A stretch of 6,483 nt of DNA from Methanosarcinaceae archaeon (GCA_028690255.1 JAQVBP010000158.1:1-6483); one strand, 5' to 3'. Positions 1 through 5,652 are shown, numbered from the stretch's first letter. Notes: generated by a model not told the origin, from the letters alone. Numbers and translations: made by a program.

Positions 1-1
1 C

Positions 2-868
2 AAAACAAAGGAAGAAAGGAAGCCCGGGCCGGAGTTCATAAACTACTTCAATCCGCATACGGAATTTAAAAACGGGCATTTCAGGCTTTCCGGAAGCGAT
101 TTGCAGCACTACGGCCACGAGCTCTGTTATTACACAAAGTCCTACCTGGGGGAAACGGTCCGGCTGGCTACAAAGATTGTGGAGCTGGACAGAGGGGACA
201 AAGAAAAGCTGCAAATTTTAGAGGACGAATCAAAAAAAGTCCTGGAACTTCCGCTTTTTGCACAGTTTTTGCCCGCTAAGGCTTCAGCTCCCCTGGTCTC
301 GAAGGGCATAAGCTGTATAGGGGACCTCTGGGGCCACATTGACAGGGACGATATCATCCTGGGAGGCCACGACCTGTCCCTCTCCTTTAATAAAGCCCAG
401 GGCCCACGCCTGCAAAGCGGCAGGATTGTCTGTATCCCGGGCAAGGAAAAAGAAGAATTCATTGGAAAATATACCCTGAAGCCGGATAACAGGCTGGTTG
501 ACAGGGAAAACAACGAGTACACGGAAGGCAGCTACTACGTGGTCCGGGTGGAAAACAGGAAAAACGCCCCTTACGAGAACTTTGACCACTTCCGGCAGGC
601 AGCCGAACTGCTGGAACAGCTAAAAGAAGAAGGCTGTACGGCAGACGTTATGGAAAATATCATCGAGCTCTACCAGAGCCATATTGATATGGAGACTTCC
701 GGAAAGATAGAAAAACTTCTGCCGGCTGTGGAAATGGACGCAAAAAAGCAAGTCGAGGCCCTTTACAGGAAAATGAGCCCGGAGATGCAGAAACTCTATG
801 CTGAGAGGCTAAAGGCAATTAGAAAGCCGGAAGCCAGAGCAGAGCCTTTAATTGCGGGCCCTGCTTGA
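2..868 (+). CDS. C-terminal part of an unrecognised protein (5'-truncated)
   Basis: The reading frame is open from the first bases of the window to TGA at 866-868, giving 288 visible residues, so the true start lies upstream. A TTG at 101 could be read as a start, but the 33 codons before it are open, have similar composition and have no ribosome binding site, so I treat the gene as truncated. The visible protein begins with a polar segment (KTKEERKPGPEF), then a stretch with many aromatic residues (HYGHELCYYTKSY). Next come a charged helical segment, a probable beta-rich middle (ISCIGDLWGHIDRDDIILGG through GSYYVVRVENRK) and a long helical, charged tail rich in Glu and Lys. There is no signal peptide or membrane segment in the visible part. 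I do not recognise the family; the beta core between helical segments could be an appended substrate- or partner-binding domain, but that is inference. The frame is surely coding; function is unknown. Confidence 0.8.
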   Translation, partial: KTKEERKPGPEFINYFNPHTEFKNGHFRLSGSDLQHYGHELCYYTKSYLGETVRLATKIVELDRGDKEKLQILEDESKKVLELPLFAQFLPAKASAPLVSKGISCIGDLWGHIDRDDIILGGHDLSLSFNKAQGPRLQSGRIVCIPGKEKEEFIGKYTLKPDNRLVDRENNEYTEGSYYVVRVENRKNAPYENFDHFRQAAELLEQLKEEGCTADVMENIIELYQSHIDMETSGKIEKLLPAVEMDAKKQVEALYRKMSPEMQKLYAERLKAIRKPEARAEPLIAGPA

Positions 869-1020
869 AAAAGTTTGGAGGGGGAAAGGAAAAAGCACCT
901 GCTCTCTTGAGGTCTTAATGATTTAAAAGAAGTTTATTAAATTTTTCCTGCTAGCAGAAATGCGGGTGGATGTTGATGAAATCCCTTTGCTTTCCTTGCC
1001 TTCAGACACCTTCTTTTTAT

Positions 1021-1100
1021 ATTTAGCATGAAAGTGCAATGTGTACTTTTATTTTTTGTGCCTGTTATTCGCAGAATATCATGTACGTTTTTGATTACCT
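1021..1100 (+). repeat. Double-hairpin repeat, copy A
   Basis: This copy aligns over about 80 bases with 1398-1482. Its first hairpin pairs ATGAAAGT (1028-1035) with ACTTTTAT (1045-1052) including one G-U pair, and is followed by a T6 tract (1052-1057). Its second hairpin spans 1058-1086, with an inner perfect TATTC/GAATA stem around a GCA loop and an imperfect outer stem, followed by T5 (1088-1092). A box A-like TTTTTATATTTAG lies just before it (about 1013-1024). Each hairpin plus T-tract resembles a terminator. The element could also be an end or internal part of a small non-coding mobile repeat. Confidence 0.7.
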
Positions 1101-1137
1101 TTTGTATATTTTTTCCAGATTAACAGCGTTACGCAAA

Positions 1138-1147
1138 TATTTTTATA
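1138..1147 (+). promoter_or_regulatory. Box A-like promoter before candidate small RNA
   Basis: ATTTTTATAG at 1138-1147 fits an archaeal TATA box (box A). Archaeal transcription normally starts about 25 bases downstream, which would be near 1170, just where the GAGAACGGCA arm of the first strong hairpin begins. A second TATA-like stretch (TTGTATATTTTTTCC, about 1102-1116) is an alternative. AT-rich archaeal spacers produce such motifs by chance, so this is only moderately supported. Confidence 0.35.
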
Positions 1148-1169
1148 GTTGAGTGCAATCTTTTGTTTT

Positions 1170-1320
1170 GGAGAACGGCACAGCGTCAGATCATCACTTC
1201 TCACTACTTGCTTTTGCCGTTCTTTACTTTCCGAGTTCCGCTTCAGGGTCACAGTAAACCGAAGATTTACTGGGAGTTGCGATGAAATCGCAACACTGGA
1301 TAAATCTGATATTTTTCTTT
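1170..1320 (+). ncRNA. Candidate structured small RNA between the two repeats
   Basis: Three strong stem-loops follow one another. The first pairs AGAACGGCA (1172-1180) with TGCCGTTCT (1215-1223) around a 34-base loop. The second pairs CAGTAAA (1252-1258) with TTTACTG (1266-1272) around CCGAAGA. The third pairs GTTGCGAT (1276-1283) with ATCGCAAC (1287-1294) around GAA. A T-rich tract TTTTTCTTTT (1311-1320) follows and could terminate transcription; a box A lies at 1138-1147. This stretch is richer in GC than its flanks, as structured RNAs in AT-rich genomes often are. I do not recognise an RNA family: it lacks the length and conserved core of SRP RNA or RNase P RNA. The boundaries are inferred, and a decayed protein gene remains possible. 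Confidence 0.35.
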
Positions 1321-1397
1321 TAGTTGCACTGCAAGTTCAACAGCACGGGGGGTTCCTGTTTCGCTTGCTTTTGAATTTTCTATTGGATAAGTAACTG

Positions 1398-1482
1398 ATT
1401 TAGCATGAAAGTGCTGTGTACTTTCATTTTTTGTACCTGTTATTCAATGAATACCAGGTACGTTTTTGTATATGATTATCTG
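1398..1482 (+). repeat. Double-hairpin repeat, copy B
   Basis: This is the better-paired copy of the element at 1021-1100. The first hairpin is a perfect 8-bp stem, ATGAAAGT (1405-1412) with ACTTTCAT (1420-1427), loop GCTGTGT, followed by a T6 tract ending at 1432. The second is a near-perfect 29-base palindrome at 1433-1461: outer arms GTACCTG/CAGGTAC, inner arms TATTC/GAATA, loop AAT and one T-C mismatch, then T5 at 1463-1467. The two copies differ mainly in loops, in positions that leave most stem pairs intact, and by a 5-base insertion near 1468-1472. It sits about 215 bp upstream of metY. Confidence 0.7.
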
Positions 1483-1530
1483 ACACTCAGAAATTCATAT
1501 CTTATGCGTTTTTTTAAATAATTGAGCTGA

Positions 1531-1551
1531 TAAATTATGCCGAAAATTATA
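1531..1551 (+). repeat. metY leader motif, first copy
   Basis: TAAATTATGCCGAAAATTATA occupies this stretch (21 bases; key core ATTATGCCGAA). A close copy with ATTATACCGAA lies at 1593-1615, 62 bases downstream. Both are in the AT-rich region where the metY promoter must be, so they are candidate operator half-sites or a promoter duplication. No regulator can be named. Confidence 0.4.
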
Positions 1552-1556
1552 TATAA
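1544..1556 (+). promoter_or_regulatory. Probable box A promoter of the metY-metX operon
   Basis: AAATTATATATAA at 1544-1556 is the best TATA-box match before metY. Initiation about 25 bases downstream would leave a leader of roughly 115 bases. A second candidate, AATAAATTATAATC (1606-1619), would give a leader of about 50 bases. Methanosarcina genes often have long leaders, so neither can be excluded by length. The box overlaps the first copy of the duplicated leader motif, which would make sense if that motif binds a regulator. Confidence 0.45.
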
Positions 1557-1592
1557 CTTTGCAATTATGCATTTATTACATAATTATAGAAG

Positions 1593-1615
1593 TAAATTAT
1601 ACCGAATAAATTATA
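1593..1615 (+). repeat. metY leader motif, second copy
   Basis: This stretch repeats the motif at 1531-1551 with one G-to-A change in the core (ATTATACCGAA) and an added AT pair before the closing AATTATA. It overlaps the alternative box A for metY. Possible roles are a second operator or simply a short local duplication. Confidence 0.4.
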
Positions 1616-1685
1616 ATCGTTGAAATATTATAATAATTCCCGGCAATAAAATTCAACAAAAACGATCAAATTCATAAAAATTCCC

Positions 1686-1690
1686 GAGGT
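1686..1690 (+). promoter_or_regulatory. Ribosome binding site of metY
   Basis: GAGGT ends six bases before the ATG at 1697, a normal spacing. It supports this start, which also gives the family's usual N-terminus (THGPGTLALHAGFDSD). Confidence 0.75.
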
Positions 1691-1696
1691 CATATC

Positions 1697-3004
1697 ATGA
1701 GCAAAAAAACACACGGGCCCGGCACCCTGGCCCTTCATGCGGGTTTTGATTCCGACCCCGCGACAGGGGCCCATGCCGTCCCCATCTACCAGACAGTTGC
1801 ATATCGATTCAAAGACACGGAGCACGCTGCGGACCTTTTCGAATTAAAGGAATTCGGAAACATTTATACCCGGCTTACAAACCCGACTACGGATATTCTG
1901 GAAAAAAGGGTGGCGGCCCTGGAAGGCGGAACCGGAGCCCTTGCGGTTTCTTCCGGGATGGCTGCAATATCCCTTACGGTCCTGAGCATTACCGGCCTCG
2001 GGGACGAGCTTGTCTCCGCCAACAACCTTTACGGGGGGACCTACCAGTTCTTCAATCATACCCTCCCTAAGCTGGGTCGGAAGGTGAACTTTGTGGACTC
2101 CGCAAAACCGGAGGAGTTCAGGAAAGCGATAAATGAAAAAACAAAGGCAGTCTACATTGAGATCATAGGCAACCCCAAACTGGATGTCCCCGACCTGGAA
2201 GCTATCGCAAAAATTGCCCGCGAGGCGGAAATCCCCTTGATCGTGGACAACACTGTCGGGATAGGCCTTGTAAGGCCGATTGATTTCGGAGCCGATATAG
2301 AGGTCTTATCCGCAACCAAGTTCCTGGGCGGGCACGGGACTTCCCTCGGGGGAATAATCATTGACTCCGGAAAGTTCCGCTGGAACAGAGGAAAGTTTCC
2401 GCAGTTTACGGAGCCTGACCCGAGTTACCACGGACTGAAGTACTGGGAAAAATTCGGAGACGTGCCGGGGCTCGGAAACATTGCTTTCATTGTAAAGACC
2501 AGAGTGGAACTCCTGCGGGACCTGGGACCGGCTCTCAGCCCGTTCAACGCCTTTCTTTTCCTTCAGGGGCTTGAGACCCTTTCCCTGCGGATCAGCAGGC
2601 ACTGCGAAAACGCTCTGAAAGTTGCGGAGTTTTTAGCCGGGCACCCTGCGGTCGCCCGGGTCAACTATCCCGGCCTTCCCGACCACCCGAGCCGGGCCTT
2701 TGCCGAAAAGTACCTGAAAAAAGGCTCCGGGGCTCTGCTCGGCTTCGGGATAAAGGGAGGAATGGAGGCAGGAAAGCGTTTCATCGAAAACGTGGAACTC
2801 CTTTCTCACGTCGCAAACATCGGGGATGCAAAAAGCCTTGTCGTTCACCCGGCCTCCACGACCCACCAGCAGCTCACCCCCGCCGAGCGGGCCGCAACCG
2901 GAGTTACCGACGATTTCATCCGGATGTCGGTGGGGCTGGAAGATATAGAGGATATCCTTGCGGACCTCGAACAGGCCCTGGAAAAGTCGCAGGAGAGGTC
3001 CTGA
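1697..3004 (+). CDS. metY: O-acetylhomoserine sulfhydrylase (O-acetylhomoserine aminocarboxypropyltransferase)
   Basis: A 435-residue PLP enzyme of the Cys/Met metabolism (gamma-family) class, near the usual length of ~430. It replaces the acetyl group of O-acetyl-L-homoserine with sulfide to give L-homocysteine and acetate in the cytoplasm. Visible landmarks are LHAGFDSDPATGAHAVPIYQ (13-32), YTRLTNPT (57-64) whose Tyr/Arg contact PLP phosphate of the neighbouring subunit in this family, SSGMAA (85-90), NLYGGTY (110-116), Asp184 in LIVDNT, and Lys208 in SATKFLGGHG, the Schiff-base lysine. Near the C-terminus are HPASTTHQQL (384-393) and Arg409 in IRMSVGLED, the substrate carboxylate contact. 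The GGHGTSLGG and WxxxGKFPxFTEPDPSYHG-like region favours the sulfhydrylase branch over cystathionine gamma-synthase or gamma-lyase. The adjoining acetyltransferase gene makes its substrate, so the assignment is strong. ATG start has a GAGGT binding site. No disruption is seen. Confidence 0.96.
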   Translation: MSKKTHGPGTLALHAGFDSDPATGAHAVPIYQTVAYRFKDTEHAADLFELKEFGNIYTRLTNPTTDILEKRVAALEGGTGALAVSSGMAAISLTVLSITGLGDELVSANNLYGGTYQFFNHTLPKLGRKVNFVDSAKPEEFRKAINEKTKAVYIEIIGNPKLDVPDLEAIAKIAREAEIPLIVDNTVGIGLVRPIDFGADIEVLSATKFLGGHGTSLGGIIIDSGKFRWNRGKFPQFTEPDPSYHGLKYWEKFGDVPGLGNIAFIVKTRVELLRDLGPALSPFNAFLFLQGLETLSLRISRHCENALKVAEFLAGHPAVARVNYPGLPDHPSRAFAEKYLKKGSGALLGFGIKGGMEAGKRFIENVELLSHVANIGDAKSLVVHPASTTHQQLTPAERAATGVTDDFIRMSVGLEDIEDILADLEQALEKSQERS

Positions 3005-3030
3005 ATTCAGGATTAATCCGGAATTCAGGA
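3003..3030 (+). repeat. Short direct repeat between metY and metX
   Basis: GAATTCAGGA occurs at 3003-3012, overlapping the metY stop codon, and again at 3021-3030, just before the metX ribosome binding site, with GATTAATCCG-type sequence between. It may be only a local duplication. The 41-bp gap with no T-tract or box A supports co-transcription of the two genes. Confidence 0.5.
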
Positions 3031-3032
3031 AA

Positions 3033-3037
3033 GGGAG
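3033..3037 (+). promoter_or_regulatory. Ribosome binding site of metX
   Basis: GGGAG lies eight bases before GTG at 3046 and decides this non-ATG start. The resulting N-terminus (GTVEPCFFRLPEPLALEGG) matches the family's usual beginning, and no ATG nearby gives as good a fit. Confidence 0.7.
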
Positions 3038-3045
3038 ATATAAGC

Positions 3046-4530
3046 GTGAATAAAGGATCTTTCGGCACTGTAGAGCCCTGCTTCTTCAGGCTTCCGGAGC
3101 CACTTGCCCTTGAAGGAGGCAGGACCCTCAAAGACGTCACCCTGGCCTATGAGACCTATGGGAGCCTGAACAGGGAAAAAAACAACGCCGTTCTTATCTG
3201 CCATGCCCTTACCGGGGACGCCCACGCGGCGGGCTGGCATGAAGGAGACCGGAAACCCGGCTGGTGGGACTCTGTTATCGGGCCCGGAAAAGCTCTTGAT
3301 ACGGAAAAATACTTTGTAATCTGCTCCAACGTCCTCGGAGGTTGCAGAGGCTCGACGGGGCCTGCCTCGTTTGACCCCGAGACCGGAAAACCTTACGGGA
3401 TGAATTTTCCGGTGATTTCAATTGCCGATATGGTGAGGGCCCAGAATAAACTTGTCGAGCACCTGGGAATCTCAAAGCTCTTTGCAGTCGTCGGTGGTTC
3501 CATGGGCGGGATGCAGGTGCTCCAGTGGTGCGTCTCTTTTCCCGAAATGATCGAAAAGGCCATCGCAATTGCGACAACGGCATCCTCCTCGCCCCAGCAG
3601 ATCGCTTTCGATGAGGTAGGAAGGCTTGCTATCATGTCGGACCCTGACTGGAGGGGAGGAGACTATTACCGGGAGTCCGGAAAAACCACCCCCCGGCCTC
3701 CGGCCCACGGACTTGCTCTTGCCAGGATGATAGGGCATATCACTTACCTGAGTGAGGAGGCCATGCAGCGGAAATTCGGGAGGAAGCTCCGGGATAAGGA
3801 GAGCTACGGCTTTGACTTTTCGGAAGATTTTCAGGTACAGAGTTACCTGCACCACCAGGGCCTCTCGTTTACGGAACGTTTCGACGCGAACTCCTACCTC
3901 TACATAACAAAAGCGGTGGACTACTTTGACCTCTCGAAAAACGGTTCTCTGCGGGAAGGCCTCCGGGAGGTGAAAGCCTCTGTCCTGGTCATTTCCGTAA
4001 GTTCGGACTGGCTTTATCCCCCCTACCAGTCAAAAGAACTTGCTGCGGCCCTGAGTGCTGCTGAAGTGGACGTCACTTACCGGGAAATCGATTCCCCTTA
4101 CGGGCACGATGCGTTTTTACTTGAAGGGGGGCAGTTGAACTACATAATCCAGAATTTTCTCTCCCATATGCTGGTGAAAGACGTAATGGTCCGCGACTTC
4201 CCGTTCATCAGGGAAGGGGCAAGCATTGAAGATGCGGCCTGTATAATGTTTAAAAAAGAAGTCACACACCTGCCGGTTGTAACGGAGACCGGGGCCCTTT
4301 CGGGAATTGTAACCTCCTGGGATATTTCAAAGGCTTTTGCCCTGAAATGCAAGACCCTGGAGGAACTCATGACCAGAGCCGTCATCACCGCAAGCCCAGG
4401 AGAAACTGTTGAAAGCGCCGCCGGAAAAATGGAAACAAACGGAATTTCGGCTCTTCCCGTCGTGGATGAAGAGGGGCGTATCCTGGGAATAATTGGGGTC
4501 GAGGGGATAAACAGGTTTCAAAAACCCTGA
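3046..4530 (+). CDS. metX: Homoserine O-acetyltransferase with C-terminal CBS domain pair
   Basis: This 494-residue cytoplasmic enzyme transfers acetyl from acetyl-CoA to L-homoserine, making the substrate of the upstream sulfhydrylase. Residues ~1-373 form the alpha/beta-hydrolase MetX unit. LAYETYGSLN (33-42) and CHALTGDAHAAG (52-63) are followed by GWWDSVIGPGKALDT (72-86), CSNVLGGCRGSTGP (93-106), and the nucleophile elbow GGSMGG with Ser152. Asp321 (SSDWLYPP) and His354 (YGHDAF) complete the catalytic triad. Residues ~376-494 are two CBS motifs: VKDVMVRDFPFI...HLPVV...GIVTSWDI (~377-427) and LMTRAVITASPGETV...ISALPVVDEEGRILGIIGV (~441-485). Classical MetX ends at ~370 residues, so the CBS pair is an addition. 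CBS pairs bind adenosyl compounds; SAM or an adenine nucleotide would be a sensible effector here, but the ligand is inference. GTG start; probable operon with metY. Acetyl rather than succinyl specificity is inferred mainly from family and partner. Confidence 0.95.
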   Translation: MNKGSFGTVEPCFFRLPEPLALEGGRTLKDVTLAYETYGSLNREKNNAVLICHALTGDAHAAGWHEGDRKPGWWDSVIGPGKALDTEKYFVICSNVLGGCRGSTGPASFDPETGKPYGMNFPVISIADMVRAQNKLVEHLGISKLFAVVGGSMGGMQVLQWCVSFPEMIEKAIAIATTASSSPQQIAFDEVGRLAIMSDPDWRGGDYYRESGKTTPRPPAHGLALARMIGHITYLSEEAMQRKFGRKLRDKESYGFDFSEDFQVQSYLHHQGLSFTERFDANSYLYITKAVDYFDLSKNGSLREGLREVKASVLVISVSSDWLYPPYQSKELAAALSAAEVDVTYREIDSPYGHDAFLLEGGQLNYIIQNFLSHMLVKDVMVRDFPFIREGASIEDAACIMFKKEVTHLPVVTETGALSGIVTSWDISKAFALKCKTLEELMTRAVITASPGETVESAAGKMETNGISALPVVDEEGRILGIIGVEGINRFQKP

Positions 4531-4538
4531 AAACGGAA

Positions 4539-4543
4539 TTTTT
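4539..4543 (+). terminator. T-tract after metX
   Basis: TTTTT lies nine bases past the metX stop codon. Archaeal RNA polymerase commonly terminates at T-tracts without a hairpin. A GC-rich stem (CGGCC 4570-4574 with GGCCG 4584-4588) lies farther on and could help in either direction. Confidence 0.4.
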
Positions 4544-4595
4544 GTGGTTCAGAAAACCCGGCCCCTCAACGGCCGATGAAGGAGGCCGGCGTTTC

Positions 4596-4601
4596 AAAAA
4601 A
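4596..4601 (-). terminator. T-tract after the 23-residue-repeat gene
   Basis: Read on the - strand, TTTTTT starts nine bases past the stop codon of the repeat-protein gene and is followed by the GGCCG/CGGCC stem at 4570-4588. The position between two convergent genes fits a terminator. Confidence 0.45.
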
Positions 4602-4609
4602 TCCAGGTT

Positions 4610-5548
4610 TCATGCCCTTTTTTTTCCGTTCAGCCCCTCTTTTTCCAGCCAGAGGTCTTTCATGGTTTCCCGGATTTCTTTTATTTTTTGTATACTGGCG
4701 TCTTCGTTTATGAGGTCCATTTCGTTGAAGGATTCCAGGGCCACTTTAGCCGCAATCGAGGCGTTGTTCAGGTAGCGTCCCCGGGCTTCGGTCATTATGG
4801 TCTGGAGGGCCGAAGCAGCCTGGAGGACCGCATTTTCCATTCTTTCCTCTTCCGCGGCCTTTCCGATTTCCTCCAGGGACGAACTGATCTCTCTTGCCGG
4901 GTTTTCCAGGTTCTGTTCGAGGGCTTCGAGGGCTATTTCTTCAAGCATGAGTTCGGCTCCCACGACGGCGTCCTCGAGGTCCTGTCTGGCGGCAAGGATA
5001 CCGGTTTCCCCGAGGCAGGATATGCAGGTCGCCGTATCTTCGGAACGGGTCGGAATTTTCACCCTGGTAACCGATTTTCCAATTTCCCCGAGGCCTATGG
5101 CAACGGCTATGGTCTCCCTTTTAAGGTTCCTAAGAGCTGCCGTGTTTCCGATTCCCCCCAGGATGGAGGCCGCGATTTTTGCGGCCATCTCCATCTGTTT
5201 TTCGGCCGCCTCCTTTCCTATGCTCCCGAAGGAGAGCAGGATGCTTACCGTGGTATCCTCCATCTGCTGCCCCAGGGAGCGGTTTAGAAAAGCTTCCAGG
5301 GCCTTGAGCGCAAGGACGGTTGCAGTCTCCATTCTCTGCCGGGCCGCAGCTTTTCCTATTTCGCTTATGGAGGCTATTGTTCGCTTTGCTTCGTTTTCCT
5401 GATTTCCGGCAAAAAATCTCGAGCCCCGTTCTGTCAGAAAGTCCAGGGCCCGGACCGCACCCTCCTCAAAATCCTCTTCAATCGAGGAAAGACCCAGCAT
5501 CAATGCTTTGTTTTCTTCCAATACCCTGTTTTCGTCCTCTAATGGCAT
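4610..5548 (-). CDS. Alpha-helical protein built of 23-residue repeats
   Basis: A 312-residue protein without signal peptide or membrane segment. From about residue 61 to 270 it is a regular series of 23-residue units (two are 24-25) beginning near 61, 84, 107, 130, 153, 178, 202, 225 and 248, with weaker units before 61 and at 271. The approximate consensus is L-x-x-I-G-K-x-A-x(4)-M-E-x-A-x(3)-A-A-x-x; ISEIGKAAARQRME (61-74) and LEEIGKAAEEERME (225-238) are the clearest pair. The Gly after each first helix and the Ala-rich second helix suggest short helix-turn-helix units stacking into a solenoid, so a scaffold or binding role is likely, but I do not recognise a named family. A single CxxC (Cys175, Cys178) lies in the sixth unit. 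The ends are charged, non-repeat helices (MPLEDENRVLEENK; KIKEIRETMKDLWLEKE). ATG start has a strong binding site. It lies 104 bp after a small membrane-peptide gene on the same strand. Confidence 0.85.
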   Translation of the reverse strand: MPLEDENRVLEENKALMLGLSSIEEDFEEGAVRALDFLTERGSRFFAGNQENEAKRTIASISEIGKAAARQRMETATVLALKALEAFLNRSLGQQMEDTTVSILLSFGSIGKEAAEKQMEMAAKIAASILGGIGNTAALRNLKRETIAVAIGLGEIGKSVTRVKIPTRSEDTATCISCLGETGILAARQDLEDAVVGAELMLEEIALEALEQNLENPAREISSSLEEIGKAAEEERMENAVLQAASALQTIMTEARGRYLNNASIAAKVALESFNEMDLINEDASIQKIKEIRETMKDLWLEKEGLNGKKRA

Positions 5549-5555
5549 AACTATT

Positions 5556-5563
5556 ACCTCTCC
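5556..5563 (-). promoter_or_regulatory. Ribosome binding site of the repeat-protein gene
   Basis: On the - strand GGAGAGGT ends seven bases before the ATG at 5548-5546. This strong site fixes the start. Confidence 0.75.
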
Positions 5564-5581
5564 ACTTAATAAGCTCTCAGC

Positions 5582-5650
5582 AAAAAACCCTCGGGCTTTT
5601 AGCCGGGGGGAAGTAGACCCCGATAACAGAGTTGCGCTTTTAGCCGGGGG
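5582..5650 (-). promoter_or_regulatory. Attenuator-like hairpin region with 15-bp direct repeat
   Basis: On the - strand this region lies between the small membrane-peptide gene and the repeat-protein gene. It contains the exact 15-mer CCCCCGGCTAAAAGC twice (5650-5636 and 5609-5595). Between the copies is CGGGG (5622-5618), which can pair with the CCCCG of either copy. The second copy can instead fold back on GCCCGAGGG (5596-5588), just before TTTTTT (5587-5582). The pairings are mutually exclusive, as in an attenuator, but folding has not been computed. Alternatively this is a relic of an insertion-sequence end: its layout resembles the hairpin at 6382-6404. Confidence 0.35.
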
Positions 5651-5652
5651 TA

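Larger units (their letters stand above)
869..1696. other. Long structured intergenic region upstream of metY
   Basis: These 828 bases lie between two + strand genes and contain no convincing protein gene. The 81-codon + strand frame at 1149-1394 has no ribosome binding site and a composition unlike the neighbours. What the spacer does hold is structure. There is a CTGCTAGCAG palindrome (948-957), two copies of a double-hairpin element, three strong hairpins between those copies, several TATA-like and T-rich tracts, and a very AT-rich 200-bp leader next to metY. The individual elements are listed separately. Confidence 0.7.

Noticed and set aside
101..868. TTG at 101 as the start of the first gene
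   Set aside because: The frame is open to the left edge with similar composition, and there is no binding site before the TTG, so the gene is treated as truncated by the window.
1276..1312. C/D box small RNA
   Set aside because: GCGATGA and a later CTGA loosely resemble C and D boxes, but the C box is imperfect and is locked into a perfect 8-bp hairpin; internal C' and D' boxes are missing.
1149..1394. 81-codon + strand frame between the double-hairpin repeats
   Set aside because: It has no ribosome binding site, it reads straight through three strong hairpins, and its composition is unlike nearby genes.
1271..1450. Start-less - strand frame of about 60 codons containing ENSKASETGTPRAVELAVQL
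   Set aside because: It looks slightly protein-like, but it lacks a start and a binding site, stops at the hairpins, and its upstream part runs through repeat copy B. I could not support a remnant call, though a homology search would settle it.
1433..1461. NrpR-type nitrogen operator
   Set aside because: The palindrome contains TACC and GGTA, but in the opposite order and with much wider spacing than the GGTA-N6-TACC operator known in methanogens.
1481..1696. SAM-type or cobalamin-type riboswitch in the metY leader
   Set aside because: The leader is extremely AT-rich with no GC-rich multi-helix core, so no known riboswitch class can be supported.
4688..5402. Two long + strand frames (about 200 codons each, 4688-5287 and 4797-5402) opposite the repeat-protein gene
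   Set aside because: They lie antisense to a gene with a strong binding site and a clear 23-residue repeat. They are Ser/Phe/Arg-rich and lack convincing binding sites; the regular repeat on the other strand keeps stops out.
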